Source: a virus. From it: a DNA stretch of 64,000 bases. The translations under genes were made by a program, and so were the position numbers. A model generated the notes under the pieces. The model was given only the letters and a program-made list of their open reading frames with translations. It was not told where the DNA came from and did no database searches. Within the stretch, counting starts at the first letter, position 1. Every line of letters starts with the position of its first letter. This document shows positions 7,433 through 15,544 of the stretch, one piece after another. The DNA lies in IMG/VR virus record IMGVR_UViG_3300034117_001294, positions 124,001 through 188,000 of that record. One strand, 5' to 3'.

Positions 7433-8025
7433 AGCGTATTTCAATTGTTCTAGCAGTACTAGCGTTGTCTGCATGTTCGTCTATGACAGAACTGAGGACT
7501 GAGAATTTAGAGAAAAAGACTGTACCTACTTGGTATATCGATCATGTTGATGTAGGATCGGAAATGAAAGCATGGTATAAGCCGTGGGATCAAAACGGTA
7601 TGTATTATGCAGTAGCCGAAGATGTAAGTCCTTCAATGGAAATGGCCATGAAGAAAGCTACACTTAAGGCAAAAGCAAAAATTGCAGATCGAGTTAACGG
7701 TGAAATGAATAATCGTACAATTATTCGATACGACGAATCCGGTTCCCCAGATCGTCCATCAGGTCGGGCTCAGAGCCAAGATGTAATTGTAAATTTGATC
7801 GCCGAAAGTGTAGTACGTACTTACGGCGTTGAAAAGAAGATGGTCATCTTTAATCCAGAAGCAAATAACTTCAGAGTATTTGTTATGCTAAAAATTAGTC
7901 AACAAGATGTTAAGGCCATGGCAGCTACTTATGATCAAAACAAGCAGGTAAAACTTGAAGGTAGGGTTGGCGGCAAAACGCTAGATCAAACTGCTACTGA
8001 AGTTTTAGATCAAGCACGTCGATAA
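7429..8025 (+). CDS. Lipoprotein, LPP20-like
   Basis: A 198-aa protein with a lipoprotein signal (MKR, hydrophobic core, LSACSS with the lipid-bearing Cys16). The mature part has the pattern PxWY...G.YYAVAEDVSPSMEMAMKKATLKAKAKIADRV, in which a Tyr/Ala-rich strand is followed by a long Ala/Lys-rich helix, and ends with a strand-rich segment FRVFVMLKISQQDV. This order resembles the LPP20/LPP-type fold of bacterial outer-membrane lipoproteins. It is fourth in the exported-protein run and is coupled to the 42-aa membrane protein by an ATGA overlap. A role in altering the host envelope is inferred from location only. Confidence 0.6.
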   Translation: MKRISIVLAVLALSACSSMTELRTENLEKKTVPTWYIDHVDVGSEMKAWYKPWDQNGMYYAVAEDVSPSMEMAMKKATLKAKAKIADRVNGEMNNRTIIRYDESGSPDRPSGRAQSQDVIVNLIAESVVRTYGVEKKMVIFNPEANNFRVFVMLKISQQDVKAMAATYDQNKQVKLEGRVGGKTLDQTATEVLDQARR

Positions 8026-8054
8026 TCAAGAACGTAATAGCAGGTGCTTGATCT
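8007..8054 (+). terminator. Strong hairpin at the end of the lipoprotein operon
   Basis: AGATCAAGCAC (8007-8017) pairs perfectly with GTGCTTGATCT (8044-8054): 11 bp with a 26-nt loop that contains the stop codon. No U-tract follows, so it may be a Rho-type end, an RNA-stability element or a processing site rather than an intrinsic terminator. Confidence 0.5.
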
Positions 8055-8086
8055 TAGATAATTAAAAGAATAAAACAAAGGATCCC

Positions 8087-8785
8087 ATGAAAAACAAACC
8101 CAAGTTCAATGTTAAGCCGGCACAGGCAGCACCTGCGGCTGCACCGGCACAACAAGGTAGAGCACCTAGCATTATGATCGCTGTTCCAGCAATGGAAATG
8201 GTCAATGCTGAATTTGCACAGCACTTAGCAATGGCGGCAGCTAATCTTGTTGCCAACGGAATTAAGATTAACTGTGCATTCAACATTGGTTCAGTTATTA
8301 CTATTGCTCGCCGTAACTTAACTGATATCTTTCTCAAGAGCGACTTCGATTATATTTGGTGGGTTGACTCAGATATGAAGTTTCCTATTGATGCACCTAT
8401 TCGTTTGCTCAAGAGAAACAAACCAATTGTCGGGGTAAACTATCGTCGACGCCGTTTCCCTAATGCTAACTTTACAGGTATGCTAGGGTCTAATGGTCAG
8501 TTCCGTGAATTTGAAACTAGAGATGATAGCCCTCCAATGGAATTGATTGATGTCCTACCGCACGGATGTGTATTAGTACATCGTTCAGTTTATGAAAAAA
8601 TCCCTCAACCTCACTACTTGCAAGAATATATTCCTGAGCTCAATCTTGAGATCGGTGAAGATATCTATTTCTGTCAACAGGCACAGAAGGCAGGTTATGA
8701 AGTTTGGTGTGATCAAGAGTTGAGTCGTGAAATAAGCCACATCGGCATATTCCACTTCAACTATAACCTAAGTGTGCCTAAATAA
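8087..8785 (+). CDS. Glycosyltransferase-like protein, GT-A fold
   Basis: A 232-aa protein. After a low-complexity Ala/Gln/Pro N-terminus, the core begins PSIMIAVPAMEMV and reaches YIWWVDSDMKFPIDA (about residues 86-100), a DxD-type metal/nucleotide-sugar motif at the end of a hydrophobic strand. It continues with PIVGVNYRRRRFPN and, near the C-terminus, GEDIYFCQQAQKAGYEVWCD, the ED helix seen in GT2-like enzymes. No membrane span is present. The gene begins after the lipoprotein operon and shortly precedes the GalE-like epimerase, which would supply UDP-hexose. The acceptor is unknown. Confidence 0.75.
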   Translation: MKNKPKFNVKPAQAAPAAAPAQQGRAPSIMIAVPAMEMVNAEFAQHLAMAAANLVANGIKINCAFNIGSVITIARRNLTDIFLKSDFDYIWWVDSDMKFPIDAPIRLLKRNKPIVGVNYRRRRFPNANFTGMLGSNGQFREFETRDDSPPMELIDVLPHGCVLVHRSVYEKIPQPHYLQEYIPELNLEIGEDIYFCQQAQKAGYEVWCDQELSREISHIGIFHFNYNLSVPK

Positions 8786-8797
8786 AGAAAGATCACC

Positions 8798-8956
8798 ATG
8801 TTCGAAAGTATTGAATTGAGAAAAGTCGAGAACGGTATTGTTATTCTAATCAGAGATGACGAGAACAACGAAAAAGAGTTTGTATACGATACTGACCGCA
8901 AGGCTTTGAAATTCATCAAAGAATTGTTAGAAACTAAGGTAGCCAACGTAAAGTGA
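8798..8956 (+). CDS. Small acidic/charged protein, 52 aa
   Basis: ATG at 8798 starts a 52-codon frame ending in TGA (8954-8956) that overlaps the GTG start of the epimerase gene (GTGA). The predicted protein (MFESIELRKVENGIVILIRDD...) shows a beta-strand rhythm then a helix (ALKFIKELLETK). No function is recognised. Its position and tight coupling to both neighbours support it as a real gene. Confidence 0.6.
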   Translation: MFESIELRKVENGIVILIRDDENNEKEFVYDTDRKALKFIKELLETKVANVK

Positions 8957-9957
8957 AAGTTATTTTAGTCACTGGCGGTAGTGGCTACGTAGGTAGTCAT
9001 GTTGCAAAAATGCTTTTCGAGCATGGGTATTTTCCTGTTGTATTTGACATGCAGGCCAAAGCAAGGCCGTGGGCAAGTCCCCATTGGCCTGCTGTTTGCG
9101 GAGACATAAACAACAAATGGTCATTAGACTTGTTATTTGAACAGTGGCAATTTGATGCAGTTATACACCTTGCCGCTAGTAGCGAAGTTGGTGCGAGTGT
9201 TACTGATCCATTAAGATACTATCAAAACAATGTAGGCGGAACAGCCGAGTTGTTGCGAGCCTGTGCAAAACATAACGTAACCAAAGTTATTTTTAGTTCT
9301 ACAAGTAGTGTCTACGGAGAGGTCAATATCAATAATCTTCCTACTAAAGAAGATCATGCTAAAACTCCAGTTACTAGTTACGGCTCAAGTAAATGGGCTG
9401 TTGAATGTATGCTACGAGATGTAGACATAGCACATAATATTAGGTCAGTTAGCTTACGATATTTTAATGCCAGCGGTGCTAGTCCGGATGGTACGATCGG
9501 AGAATTTCGTAACAGACCCACGCATTTGATTCCTAGCATACAAAATGTATACGACGGAAAAAAGGATGCGTTTGATATTTACGGAGTAGACTATCCTACA
9601 AAGGATGGTAGTGCTGTTCGTGACTTTACTCACATATGGGACATTGCAGATGCACATTTAAAAGCATTGCAGTATCTTGATGCAGGCGGAAAAACTGATG
9701 CAGTTAACATAGGTGCAGGGTCCGGCAAGAGTGTCTTAGAGATGTTAATCGAATACCAAGACCAAAAAGACCAAGCAATCACTGTTAACATAACGCCAAG
9801 AAGGCCCGGCGATATCCCTATGAATTATGCAGACATTGCCAAGGCAAAAAGCATTCTCGATTGGGAGCCAAAAATGAGTAGTGCTAAAAAAATTATAGAA
9901 GATGCTATTCAATGGTATTCAAGTGACCTTTACAAAGAACTAGCGAGTAATTCATGA
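8953..9957 (+). CDS. galE: NAD-dependent sugar epimerase, UDP-glucose 4-epimerase-like
   Basis: A 334-aa protein, the usual length for GalE. The NAD-binding loop GGSGYVGSH lies at residues 8-16. SSTSSVYG carries the catalytic Ser/Thr region, followed by SYGSSKWAVE with the YxxxK pair, and by RYFNASGA, highly typical of GalE. The C-terminal half contains RDFTHIWDIADAH and RRPGDIP, which bind the UDP-sugar. It would interconvert UDP-glucose and UDP-galactose in the cytoplasm and feed glycosyltransferases at 2518, 3672 and 8087. The start is GTG (8953), overlapping the stop of the small upstream gene; the stop overlaps the following gene by 4 nt. Related UDP-sugar epimerases with other substrates cannot be excluded. 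Confidence 0.88.
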   Translation: MKVILVTGGSGYVGSHVAKMLFEHGYFPVVFDMQAKARPWASPHWPAVCGDINNKWSLDLLFEQWQFDAVIHLAASSEVGASVTDPLRYYQNNVGGTAELLRACAKHNVTKVIFSSTSSVYGEVNINNLPTKEDHAKTPVTSYGSSKWAVECMLRDVDIAHNIRSVSLRYFNASGASPDGTIGEFRNRPTHLIPSIQNVYDGKKDAFDIYGVDYPTKDGSAVRDFTHIWDIADAHLKALQYLDAGGKTDAVNIGAGSGKSVLEMLIEYQDQKDQAITVNITPRRPGDIPMNYADIAKAKSILDWEPKMSSAKKIIEDAIQWYSSDLYKELASNS

Positions 9958-10310
9958 TCGAAGTATTAATCATATTGGCATTGTTACAGATCAAGCATTG
10001 GTACATCGACTTTGTTAACCAAACAACTGAAGAAGTACAGCACAAAGGAATTTACCTTAATTGGTTAGGTGTTAAGCATAGTCTTAAACACGGAGTTGCT
10101 ACTGCGGCTATCTTGTTCTTATTCACTCCAGTAAGTTGGGCAATCTTATTGGGGTTTATTGATTTCGTATTGCATTATCATATTGACTGGACTAAAATGA
10201 ATAAAGGCAATAGAGACATCACCACTCCTCAGTTCTGGAATCATCTAGGACTTGACCAAATGGCCCACCAACTAGTTTACCTAGTAATTGTAGCAGTACT
10301 AATAGTATGA
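9954..10310 (+). CDS. DUF3307-like membrane protein
   Basis: A 118-aa protein with about three hydrophobic helices and conserved polar residues within or near them: HWYIDFVNQ at the start, KHSLKHGVAT, DFVLHYHIDWTK and DQMAHQLVYL. The HxxxH.G..., HYxxDW and DQxxHxxx pattern matches the DUF3307 family of small membrane proteins found in bacteria and phages, whose function is not known. It overlaps the epimerase gene and the following gene by 4 nt each. Confidence 0.65.
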   Translation: MIEVLIILALLQIKHWYIDFVNQTTEEVQHKGIYLNWLGVKHSLKHGVATAAILFLFTPVSWAILLGFIDFVLHYHIDWTKMNKGNRDITTPQFWNHLGLDQMAHQLVYLVIVAVLIV

Positions 10311-10789
10311 AAAAAGAATATAACATTAAAGACAGAGTTTGGATTCATTTAGGTGAACGTAAACTTGTAGAAGGTAGAGTGGTGGAAATTATTGACCTAG
10401 TACATTTAAAAGAAGGACATAGTTCCGATCGTGAACTATACATTATCGAACTTAAAACAGGAATTGACGACGTTTACGAAGTTAGAGATTACGATCAGAT
10501 TAGTCCTGATGCTAGAGGTCCCATTAATTTGTTTAGGAATAGTAAAACTGATATCCTAAAGAATCAACGATACTTGAATAAAGTAGGCATTAAGATGCCA
10601 GTAGATGGACCAAATCCTCTTGAAGATATTGCCAATGAAATTAATAGTGAGCTTGCTAGAAATGACGAAGGTCCAACTATTGAAGAAATTCATGCAGCAC
10701 TTGATAAGAGTTTAAAAGACACTGAGCACCAACCTCTAAATTTAAAAACAGATAAACCTAAGCGTAGATACTTTAAAAAGAAAAAATAA
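10307..10789 (+). CDS. Hypothetical protein, 160 aa
   Basis: Unrecognised. The N-terminal 70 residues are strand-rich (VWIHLGERKLVEGRVVEII...LYIIELKTG), like a small beta-barrel of KOW/SH3 type. The middle is acidic and helical, and the C-terminus is very basic (KPKRRYFKKKK), which could bind nucleic acid. It starts at an ATGA overlap with the membrane-protein gene and ends by sharing a base with the next ATG. Confidence 0.6.
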   Translation: MKKEYNIKDRVWIHLGERKLVEGRVVEIIDLVHLKEGHSSDRELYIIELKTGIDDVYEVRDYDQISPDARGPINLFRNSKTDILKNQRYLNKVGIKMPVDGPNPLEDIANEINSELARNDEGPTIEEIHAALDKSLKDTEHQPLNLKTDKPKRRYFKKKK

Positions 10790-11136
10790 TGAATAGTGAT
10801 CCCTGGATTGGTGTCCTTGAGCAATTAGAGCCCAATTATCAAGACCTTAAGTATATGTCAGAACACGCACCTAAGATTAGACTAGTATTGCGTAAAGTTA
10901 ATCTAGCATGGCGTGTGCGAATCGAAGAAGATTGGGAACACGTATCTGATGACGAACAGTATCTTTATTACACAGCAGATTACGGCAATTTAGATACAAG
11001 ATGCGAATGGTCTGCTACTCAACTAAAAGATTGGAAGTTAGTTAATCGCCTTAGTTATCAAGAATGGAAGTTTTGGAAACGTGAAGACGCCGATAAATTT
11101 TTAACCATATTCAATTTAAAATGGTCATGTCAGTAA
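10789..11136 (+). CDS. Hypothetical protein, 115 aa
   Basis: Unrecognised soluble protein rich in Trp (eight) and acidic residues, with a YYTADYGNLDTRCEW segment. The start codon directly follows the upstream stop (TAATG) and the end overlaps the next gene by 16 nt, so it belongs to the same translational chain as its neighbours. Confidence 0.6.
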   Translation: MNSDPWIGVLEQLEPNYQDLKYMSEHAPKIRLVLRKVNLAWRVRIEEDWEHVSDDEQYLYYTADYGNLDTRCEWSATQLKDWKLVNRLSYQEWKFWKREDADKFLTIFNLKWSCQ

Positions 11137-11432
11137 GATGTCAAGTTATTGAAGAAAACGGTACTAGCCGAGTAGTAGAAATACATAAAGTAGTAGTACA
11201 CCGATTTATGATGGGTGATGTTGACGACCCAGACTTGTATGCGGCTCAGCCATTATGGGAATGGGAAAAAAGCGAAGCTGGACAATATGTAATGGAACAC
11301 GCTATAGATAAACCAGAATGGCATAGGAACATTAGTCACTTGACAATGGGACACGAATATGCTATAATAGCTGAGTTAGAAAAGAAAAAACTGTCAGAAT
11401 TTTATTTAAAGTTTGGAAAAGTAAATGCGTAA
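11121..11432 (+). CDS. Hypothetical protein, 103 aa
   Basis: Unrecognised. The N-terminus has a beta-strand pattern (VRCQVIEENGTSRVVEIHKVVVHRF), then an acidic segment and a WEWEKSEAGQYVMEH helix; such a W-W-ExGxW/Y-V pattern is often seen in small phage proteins of unknown role. ATG 11121 or 11127 may be used. The gene contains a perfect sigma70 promoter at 11340-11368 directed at the next gene. Confidence 0.6.
   Translation: MVMSVRCQVIEENGTSRVVEIHKVVVHRFMMGDVDDPDLYAAQPLWEWEKSEAGQYVMEHAIDKPEWHRNISHLTMGHEYAIIAELEKKKLSEFYLKFGKVNA
11340..11368 (+). promoter_or_regulatory. Perfect-consensus sigma70 promoter inside a coding region
   Basis: TTGACA (11340-11345), exactly 17 bp, TATAAT (11363-11368). 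All twelve consensus bases match. Predicted start near 11375, 50 nt before the ATG at 11425. It lies within the 3' part of the gene at 11121. Confidence 0.7.
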
Positions 11433-12261
11433 TCACTATTGGACATGCTCAAAGTTTGCGGATTGGATCCGCGGCACAGCCAAACTCAAGGCTGGCACAT
11501 CAGAAGAATGGGACGAATGGACTACTACTGCACAAATGCGACACAACTTCCGCTACTGGTTAGCAGAAGAAGGTTTAGATTACTTACAAAAAATTGTTTA
11601 TTTTATTCCGGACAAACTACATGCTATCAAGTACTACATTAACAACCGTTGGGTTAGTCGGACTCATAGTCTTACCGCTCATCCCCGGGATATTAAGCCT
11701 GGCCAGTGGCAAGACGTGGGGAACCGCTTTCTGCCTTGCCTATTCAATGAGCTGGTTGATTTTGTTGAGATAGAATCAGCGTGGAGTCATATTGCTTGGG
11801 GCGACAAAGAAGCTCGTGCCAAATACAATCCTCCATTCTATGCAAGTGGTTGGTGGCGTTGGAGAACTTGGCGTTGTCCCCAAGCTGGCCTTGATCACCT
11901 TGACTGGGCCATGACATTGACCATGGGCTCAGACTGGGGTGTGGAAGAAGACAATCTAAACTTTGGCAAGCCCACTGGACAAGCTATCCGTGCCAAAGAG
12001 CTTAAAGAGCTTTATGTTTGGTGGACTGTAACCTATCGCAATCGTCCTGACCCCTACGATGTAAGTGGCTGGACAGAATACTGCGAAAAGTCTCGGTTAC
12101 TTAACGATGGCAGACTCTTTGGCAGCAAGAAGACTCCCGAACTTGAAGAACTCAGCACACGTTCACATGAACTACTGCAAAAGATCGAAGCTGACTATAC
12201 GGCTGAAGACGAAGCCATGATGATCCGTTTGATCAAGGCACGTGACAGTCTTTGGACATGA
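11425..12261 (+). CDS. Hypothetical protein, 278 aa, Trp-rich
   Basis: An unrecognised 278-aa protein with about 20 tryptophans and many charged residues. It holds repeated WRW/WxW patterns (GWWRWRTWRCP) and ADWIRGTAKLKAGTSEEW near the start. No signal peptide or membrane span is seen. A perfect internal promoter 50-85 nt upstream suggests strong early expression. It overlaps the previous gene by 8 nt and the next by 4 nt. From about 11690 on, codon use is more G/C-rich (GGC, CCC, GCC) than in its neighbours, which may reflect separate ancestry. Confidence 0.6.
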   Translation: MRNHYWTCSKFADWIRGTAKLKAGTSEEWDEWTTTAQMRHNFRYWLAEEGLDYLQKIVYFIPDKLHAIKYYINNRWVSRTHSLTAHPRDIKPGQWQDVGNRFLPCLFNELVDFVEIESAWSHIAWGDKEARAKYNPPFYASGWWRWRTWRCPQAGLDHLDWAMTLTMGSDWGVEEDNLNFGKPTGQAIRAKELKELYVWWTVTYRNRPDPYDVSGWTEYCEKSRLLNDGRLFGSKKTPELEELSTRSHELLQKIEADYTAEDEAMMIRLIKARDSLWT

Positions 12262-12443
12262 TCCTAAGAATAATAACTATTGCAATAGTTCTAAGCATTC
12301 CTATATTGATTTTAGTCAATAATAGGTTGCCTAGAGTGCATTATTATAACTGCGAAATTGCAGAGTTTCATCCCGATTACCCGATTGCGGTTAAAGAAGA
12401 GTGCCGTAAGATTCGTTCAGATTCAAAACAAGTAACTATATGA
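12258..12443 (+). CDS. Small membrane-anchored protein, 61 aa
   Basis: ATG at 12258 overlaps the preceding stop (ATGA). The first 20 residues form one hydrophobic span (MILRIITIAIVLSIPILIL). The rest reads YYNCEIAEFHPDYPIAVKEECRKIR, with two cysteines and a HPDYP motif, a pattern I associate with small proteins of marine T4-like phages. Its function is unknown, and its coupling with both neighbours supports expression. Confidence 0.6.
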   Translation: MILRIITIAIVLSIPILILVNNRLPRVHYYNCEIAEFHPDYPIAVKEECRKIRSDSKQVTI

Positions 12444-12976
12444 AACCTAGTAAAAGTCCAGACCGACATACCTTTCAAAAAGAAGGATATGTCGAACGTA
12501 TGAAAGAAAAAGGCGAAGAACCTAGTCAAGACTACTTGGACATGTTTCAAAAGATTTTAGAAGAAGCTGATCTAAAATGGCAAACTCCAGAGTCCAAGAT
12601 TGATAACATGGAATACGATCTAGTAACCACTGATTGGATTTTGGCAAAAGTTCGTGCTAACAAATCATATGCCCAAAATCTTTATGCCGCAATCTGCAAC
12701 AACGATTTCCAAAAGTTAGCAGTCATTCCTATCCTAACTGAAAAAACTTGGAGTGCCAGTTGGAGATCGGCTGGGGGCATTATTGCAGATATGCGTCAAG
12801 AGGGCGACTACATCGATTGGTATTGTTCGGGTATTCGAAACGACGGCAATTATGATCCAGAAATAAACATCAAGTTCCCAAACGGATATGTTCCGGAAAA
12901 GGTAGTTACTGATGAGATTCGAGAAGACCTAAAACGACTTGGTTGGATAGTCGTGGACCAAAATGATGAATTCTAA
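12440..12976 (+). CDS. Hypothetical protein, 178 aa
   Basis: Unrecognised soluble protein. The N-terminal third is helical and charged; the C-terminal two thirds alternate strands and loops (TWSASWRSAGGIIADMRQEGDYIDWYCSG) and end with EIREDLKRLGWIVVD. No motif for catalysis is visible. It overlaps its upstream neighbour by 4 nt and shares its last base with the next ATG. Confidence 0.55.
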   Translation: MKPSKSPDRHTFQKEGYVERMKEKGEEPSQDYLDMFQKILEEADLKWQTPESKIDNMEYDLVTTDWILAKVRANKSYAQNLYAAICNNDFQKLAVIPILTEKTWSASWRSAGGIIADMRQEGDYIDWYCSGIRNDGNYDPEINIKFPNGYVPEKVVTDEIREDLKRLGWIVVDQNDEF

Positions 12977-13254
12977 TGAGCAAACCAATTGTATTAAATT
13001 TGGAGCAATGGCTCCGTCTGCATTCTCAACTGACTAAAGATACCCCTCCCAGTGTAATGCTTATTCGAGATAAGATGAAGTCTGTTTTAGGATTTACTGT
13101 TAGGAGACATGCAGTATGGAAAACGGATTCAGATTTTGGACACAAATACCTGAAAGAATCTATACACTTGGATTTTTACAACGAGCCAAAACGCACCATG
13201 TTTCTGCTGAAATATAGTGAATATTTGGACAAAACTGGTATTACCGACTCTTGA
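12976..13254 (+). CDS. Hypothetical protein, 92 aa
   Basis: Unrecognised small basic protein (MSKPIVLNLEQWLRLHSQL...). It ends just before the strong promoter at 13251, whose -35 box overlaps its stop codon, so it is the last gene of the chain that begins at 8798. Confidence 0.55.
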   Translation: MSKPIVLNLEQWLRLHSQLTKDTPPSVMLIRDKMKSVLGFTVRRHAVWKTDSDFGHKYLKESIHLDFYNEPKRTMFLLKYSEYLDKTGITDS

Positions 13255-13279
13255 CAAAGCCCCCAATTGGCTATATAAT
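13251..13279 (+). promoter_or_regulatory. Perfect-consensus sigma70 promoter
   Basis: TTGACA (13251-13256), 17 bp, TATAAT (13274-13279): twelve of twelve consensus bases. Predicted start near 13286. AAAGGAG precedes the ATG at 13311. Confidence 0.8.
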
Positions 13280-13310
13280 AATAACATACTGAAACACAAA
13301 GGAGCGACAC

Positions 13311-14525
13311 ATGGCAACAGTTGCAGGCATCAAGATCAAACCCAAAGTTAAAAAAGAAAAAATCACTAGCCAAAGCATTCGTGAGAATGCCAAACGTGAC
13401 TATAGCCCAAAGTGGGACAATACCGCAGAGCTAACTGGCGAAGAATTTAATCGTCACTTCCGTGGTGCTATGGCCTACTACCGTTTGGAAAAGACTAATA
13501 AGGATCTTAAGCCAGCAGTTATCAACTGGATGGCAGCAAACGGCTACGACAAGTCAGACATCAAAGCATTTAAAGACACTAAGGACAGTCGTTGCGGTAC
13601 AACTATGGGCAGTGTTGCCGCTTGCCTGCTTCGTGGTATGCCAGAAGTTCATGAAGACTTTAATCAAGGTCGAGACACTGCACAATGGTTGCGAAACGAA
13701 ATTGCCAAGGTAATTGAGCAAGGTGCTGATGACGAAGTTGAAGATGACAAAGAAATAAAATCTGCAAAAATTACAGTAGCACAACCTACTATTCAAGATC
13801 GTATGCGTGAGGCTGCTGGCACAATGAGCGAAGAACTCGATGCCGCCATCGACAGCTGGATCTTAGACCCAGAAGCATTCAATCCCAAGGATATCAAGAT
13901 TATTAATCTGTTGCGTAGTAAAGGTGCCAAGGCCGCCCACTCACGTTTTATTAAACAGTATTTTCAGCGAAACTTTGATGAACTAGCCGAACTGGCTAGT
14001 GGTAATGCCGATGAACAGTTGCGTGAAGCGTATAAGCACAACAGTCGAAAGAATGTTAAGAAACTGATTGAGTTCTACGAAATGATTATGGCTGCATGTG
14101 AACAGATTGCCGCCGAACAGAAAATTCTAAAGAAGCCACGTGCTAAGAAAGTTAAGCCAGCAGAAGAGCTAGTGGCAAAACTCAAATTTAAACCTATTGA
14201 CGATAAACTAGGTGTAGTGTCAGTGCCGGCTGCGGGCTTGATCGGAGCACAGGCGGCAGTTATTTACAACAGCAAGACTCGAAAAATTGGTATCTATATT
14301 GCTAAGACATCAGCCGGGCTGAGTGTCAAAGGTACTAGTATTGCTGAGTTTACTGAAAAGAGCTTCCAGAAAACTCTGCGTAAGCCGGCAGATCAACTAC
14401 GTGAGTTTAAAGAACAGAACACTCAGAGACGAGTTACAGATTGGTTTGGTAAGATTAAAGCTACCGAGACTATTATGAACGGGCGTATGAATGTGGACAT
14501 TATGATTTTAAAGGTGTTTAAATGA
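13311..14525 (+). CDS. Hypothetical basic protein, 404 aa
   Basis: A 404-aa protein with a strongly basic N-terminus (KIKPKVKKEK), an acidic segment near residues 145-155 (DDEVEDDKE), a long helical middle (IKIINLLRSKGAKAAHSRFIKQYFQRNFDEL) and a strand-rich C-terminus. Both charged ends suggest nucleic-acid or protein binding. The family is not recognised, although I associate proteins of this layout with marine T4-like phages. A perfect promoter and a good ribosome-binding site (AAAGGAG) predict high expression. The stop overlaps the next ATG. Confidence 0.6.
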   Translation: MATVAGIKIKPKVKKEKITSQSIRENAKRDYSPKWDNTAELTGEEFNRHFRGAMAYYRLEKTNKDLKPAVINWMAANGYDKSDIKAFKDTKDSRCGTTMGSVAACLLRGMPEVHEDFNQGRDTAQWLRNEIAKVIEQGADDEVEDDKEIKSAKITVAQPTIQDRMREAAGTMSEELDAAIDSWILDPEAFNPKDIKIINLLRSKGAKAAHSRFIKQYFQRNFDELAELASGNADEQLREAYKHNSRKNVKKLIEFYEMIMAACEQIAAEQKILKKPRAKKVKPAEELVAKLKFKPIDDKLGVVSVPAAGLIGAQAAVIYNSKTRKIGIYIAKTSAGLSVKGTSIAEFTEKSFQKTLRKPADQLREFKEQNTQRRVTDWFGKIKATETIMNGRMNVDIMILKVFK

Positions 14526-14740
14526 ATGTTGTAGAAACAGTTATGTGGAGGAAATACTCCATTGACTTAAACACTGGACCAGAGCTAGAATACATTAACA
14601 TGGCTGTGGAGTTAACTAACAATCGATGTGTGACTATATGTAAAGAAGTTCAAGAAAGTTTTGAAATTAGCCCTCGATTAAAACCTGTAGTAGTACAAGT
14701 AATTGATGCGTGTACGACAAAAATTAAAGTAACTAAATGA
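14522..14740 (+). CDS. Hypothetical protein, 72 aa
   Basis: Unrecognised small protein, mainly beta by pattern, with two cysteines near the middle (NRCVTICKE). It is chained to both neighbours by 4-nt overlaps. Confidence 0.5.
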   Translation: MNVVETVMWRKYSIDLNTGPELEYINMAVELTNNRCVTICKEVQESFEISPRLKPVVVQVIDACTTKIKVTK

Positions 14741-15513
14741 AGAATATTATTTTAATAATGTGTCTTGCCTCTGCGGCAGTTGGATGTACTACAGTTCCTG
14801 AGTCATATTATCCAACAAAGGACACTAACTATCACACTAACGGAATTCCTATTGAGGAAAAGTATGTTTTTAAGGAAGTAAAAAATACTCCAAGGCCAAC
14901 TGTTATCATTGCACACGGGTGTGACGGCACTCAAAATCAGTCCTATAAAGAATGGTTAGTACAAGTTAGTCGTTGGGGTTACAATGGAGTTATGGTAGAT
15001 TCTTTTTTGCCAAGAGGTTTTTCTAACCTCTGTCATAGAGGATATGCAGTTAATCCCGAATTACGGGCATACGATATTGGCAAGTTAGTTGATTATATTA
15101 AAAAACAAACTTGGCATACTGGAAAAATAGCAGTAATAGGATTTAGCCACGGAGGCAGTACTGTGTTAAATCTAGCAAATAACGATCGGGTCAGCGGAGT
15201 AGATGCCGCAATAGCATATTATCCGAGCTGTTACAATAAGTATTTCAATTTTATAGGAAGAGATTGGTCAAGACCACAGTTTCCTGTGCAGATACATTTT
15301 GGAGATAAGGACACATGGACGCCGCCAGAATTATGTACAAATATAGAGAAATATGAATCACACATGTATAAAAATGCCACCCATGCGTTTGATATGAATT
15401 TTCCATCAAGAGTTGCATACGGATATTACATGGAGTATAATTCAGAAGCAGACAGGCTCTCAAGAAAACGAACAAAAGAATTTTTAGATAAAAATTTAGT
15501 TGCAAACAAATAA
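14737..15513 (+). CDS. Alpha/beta-hydrolase lipoprotein, dienelactone-hydrolase-like
   Basis: A 258-aa protein with a lipoprotein signal (MKN, hydrophobic stretch, AVGCTT with the lipid Cys) followed by an alpha/beta-hydrolase domain. [11 protein letters not shown] gives the oxyanion-hole segment, GFSHGGS the nucleophile elbow with catalytic Ser, [14 protein letters not shown] the acid residue region, and NATHAFDM the catalytic His. This layout is that of dienelactone-hydrolase-like enzymes acting on esters or lactones. Its predicted location is the periplasmic face of a host membrane. The substrate is unknown; an envelope lipid or polysaccharide ester is plausible. The end overlaps the promoter for the ClpP-like gene. 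Confidence 0.75.
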   Translation: MKNIILIMCLASAAVGCTTVPESYYPTKDTNYHTNGIPIEEKYVFKEVKNTPRPTVIIAHGCDGTQNQSYKEWLVQVSRWGYNGVMVDSFLPRGFSNLCHRGYAVNPELRAYDIGKLVDYIKKQTWHTGKIAVIGFSHGGSTVLNLANNDRVSGVDAAIAYYPSCYNKYFNFIGRDWSRPQFPVQIHFGDKDTWTPPELCTNIEKYESHMYKNATHAFDMNFPSRVAYGYYMEYNSEADRLSRKRTKEFLDKNLVANK

Positions 15514-15528
15514 ACAATCTGCTACAAT
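15500..15528 (+). promoter_or_regulatory. Putative sigma70 promoter for the ClpP-like gene
   Basis: TTGCAA (15500-15505, 4 of 6), 17 bp, TACAAT (15523-15528, 5 of 6). Predicted start near 15535, just ahead of AAAGGA and the ATG at 15545. Confidence 0.5.
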
Positions 15529-15544
15529 AAACAAAGGAAAAATT

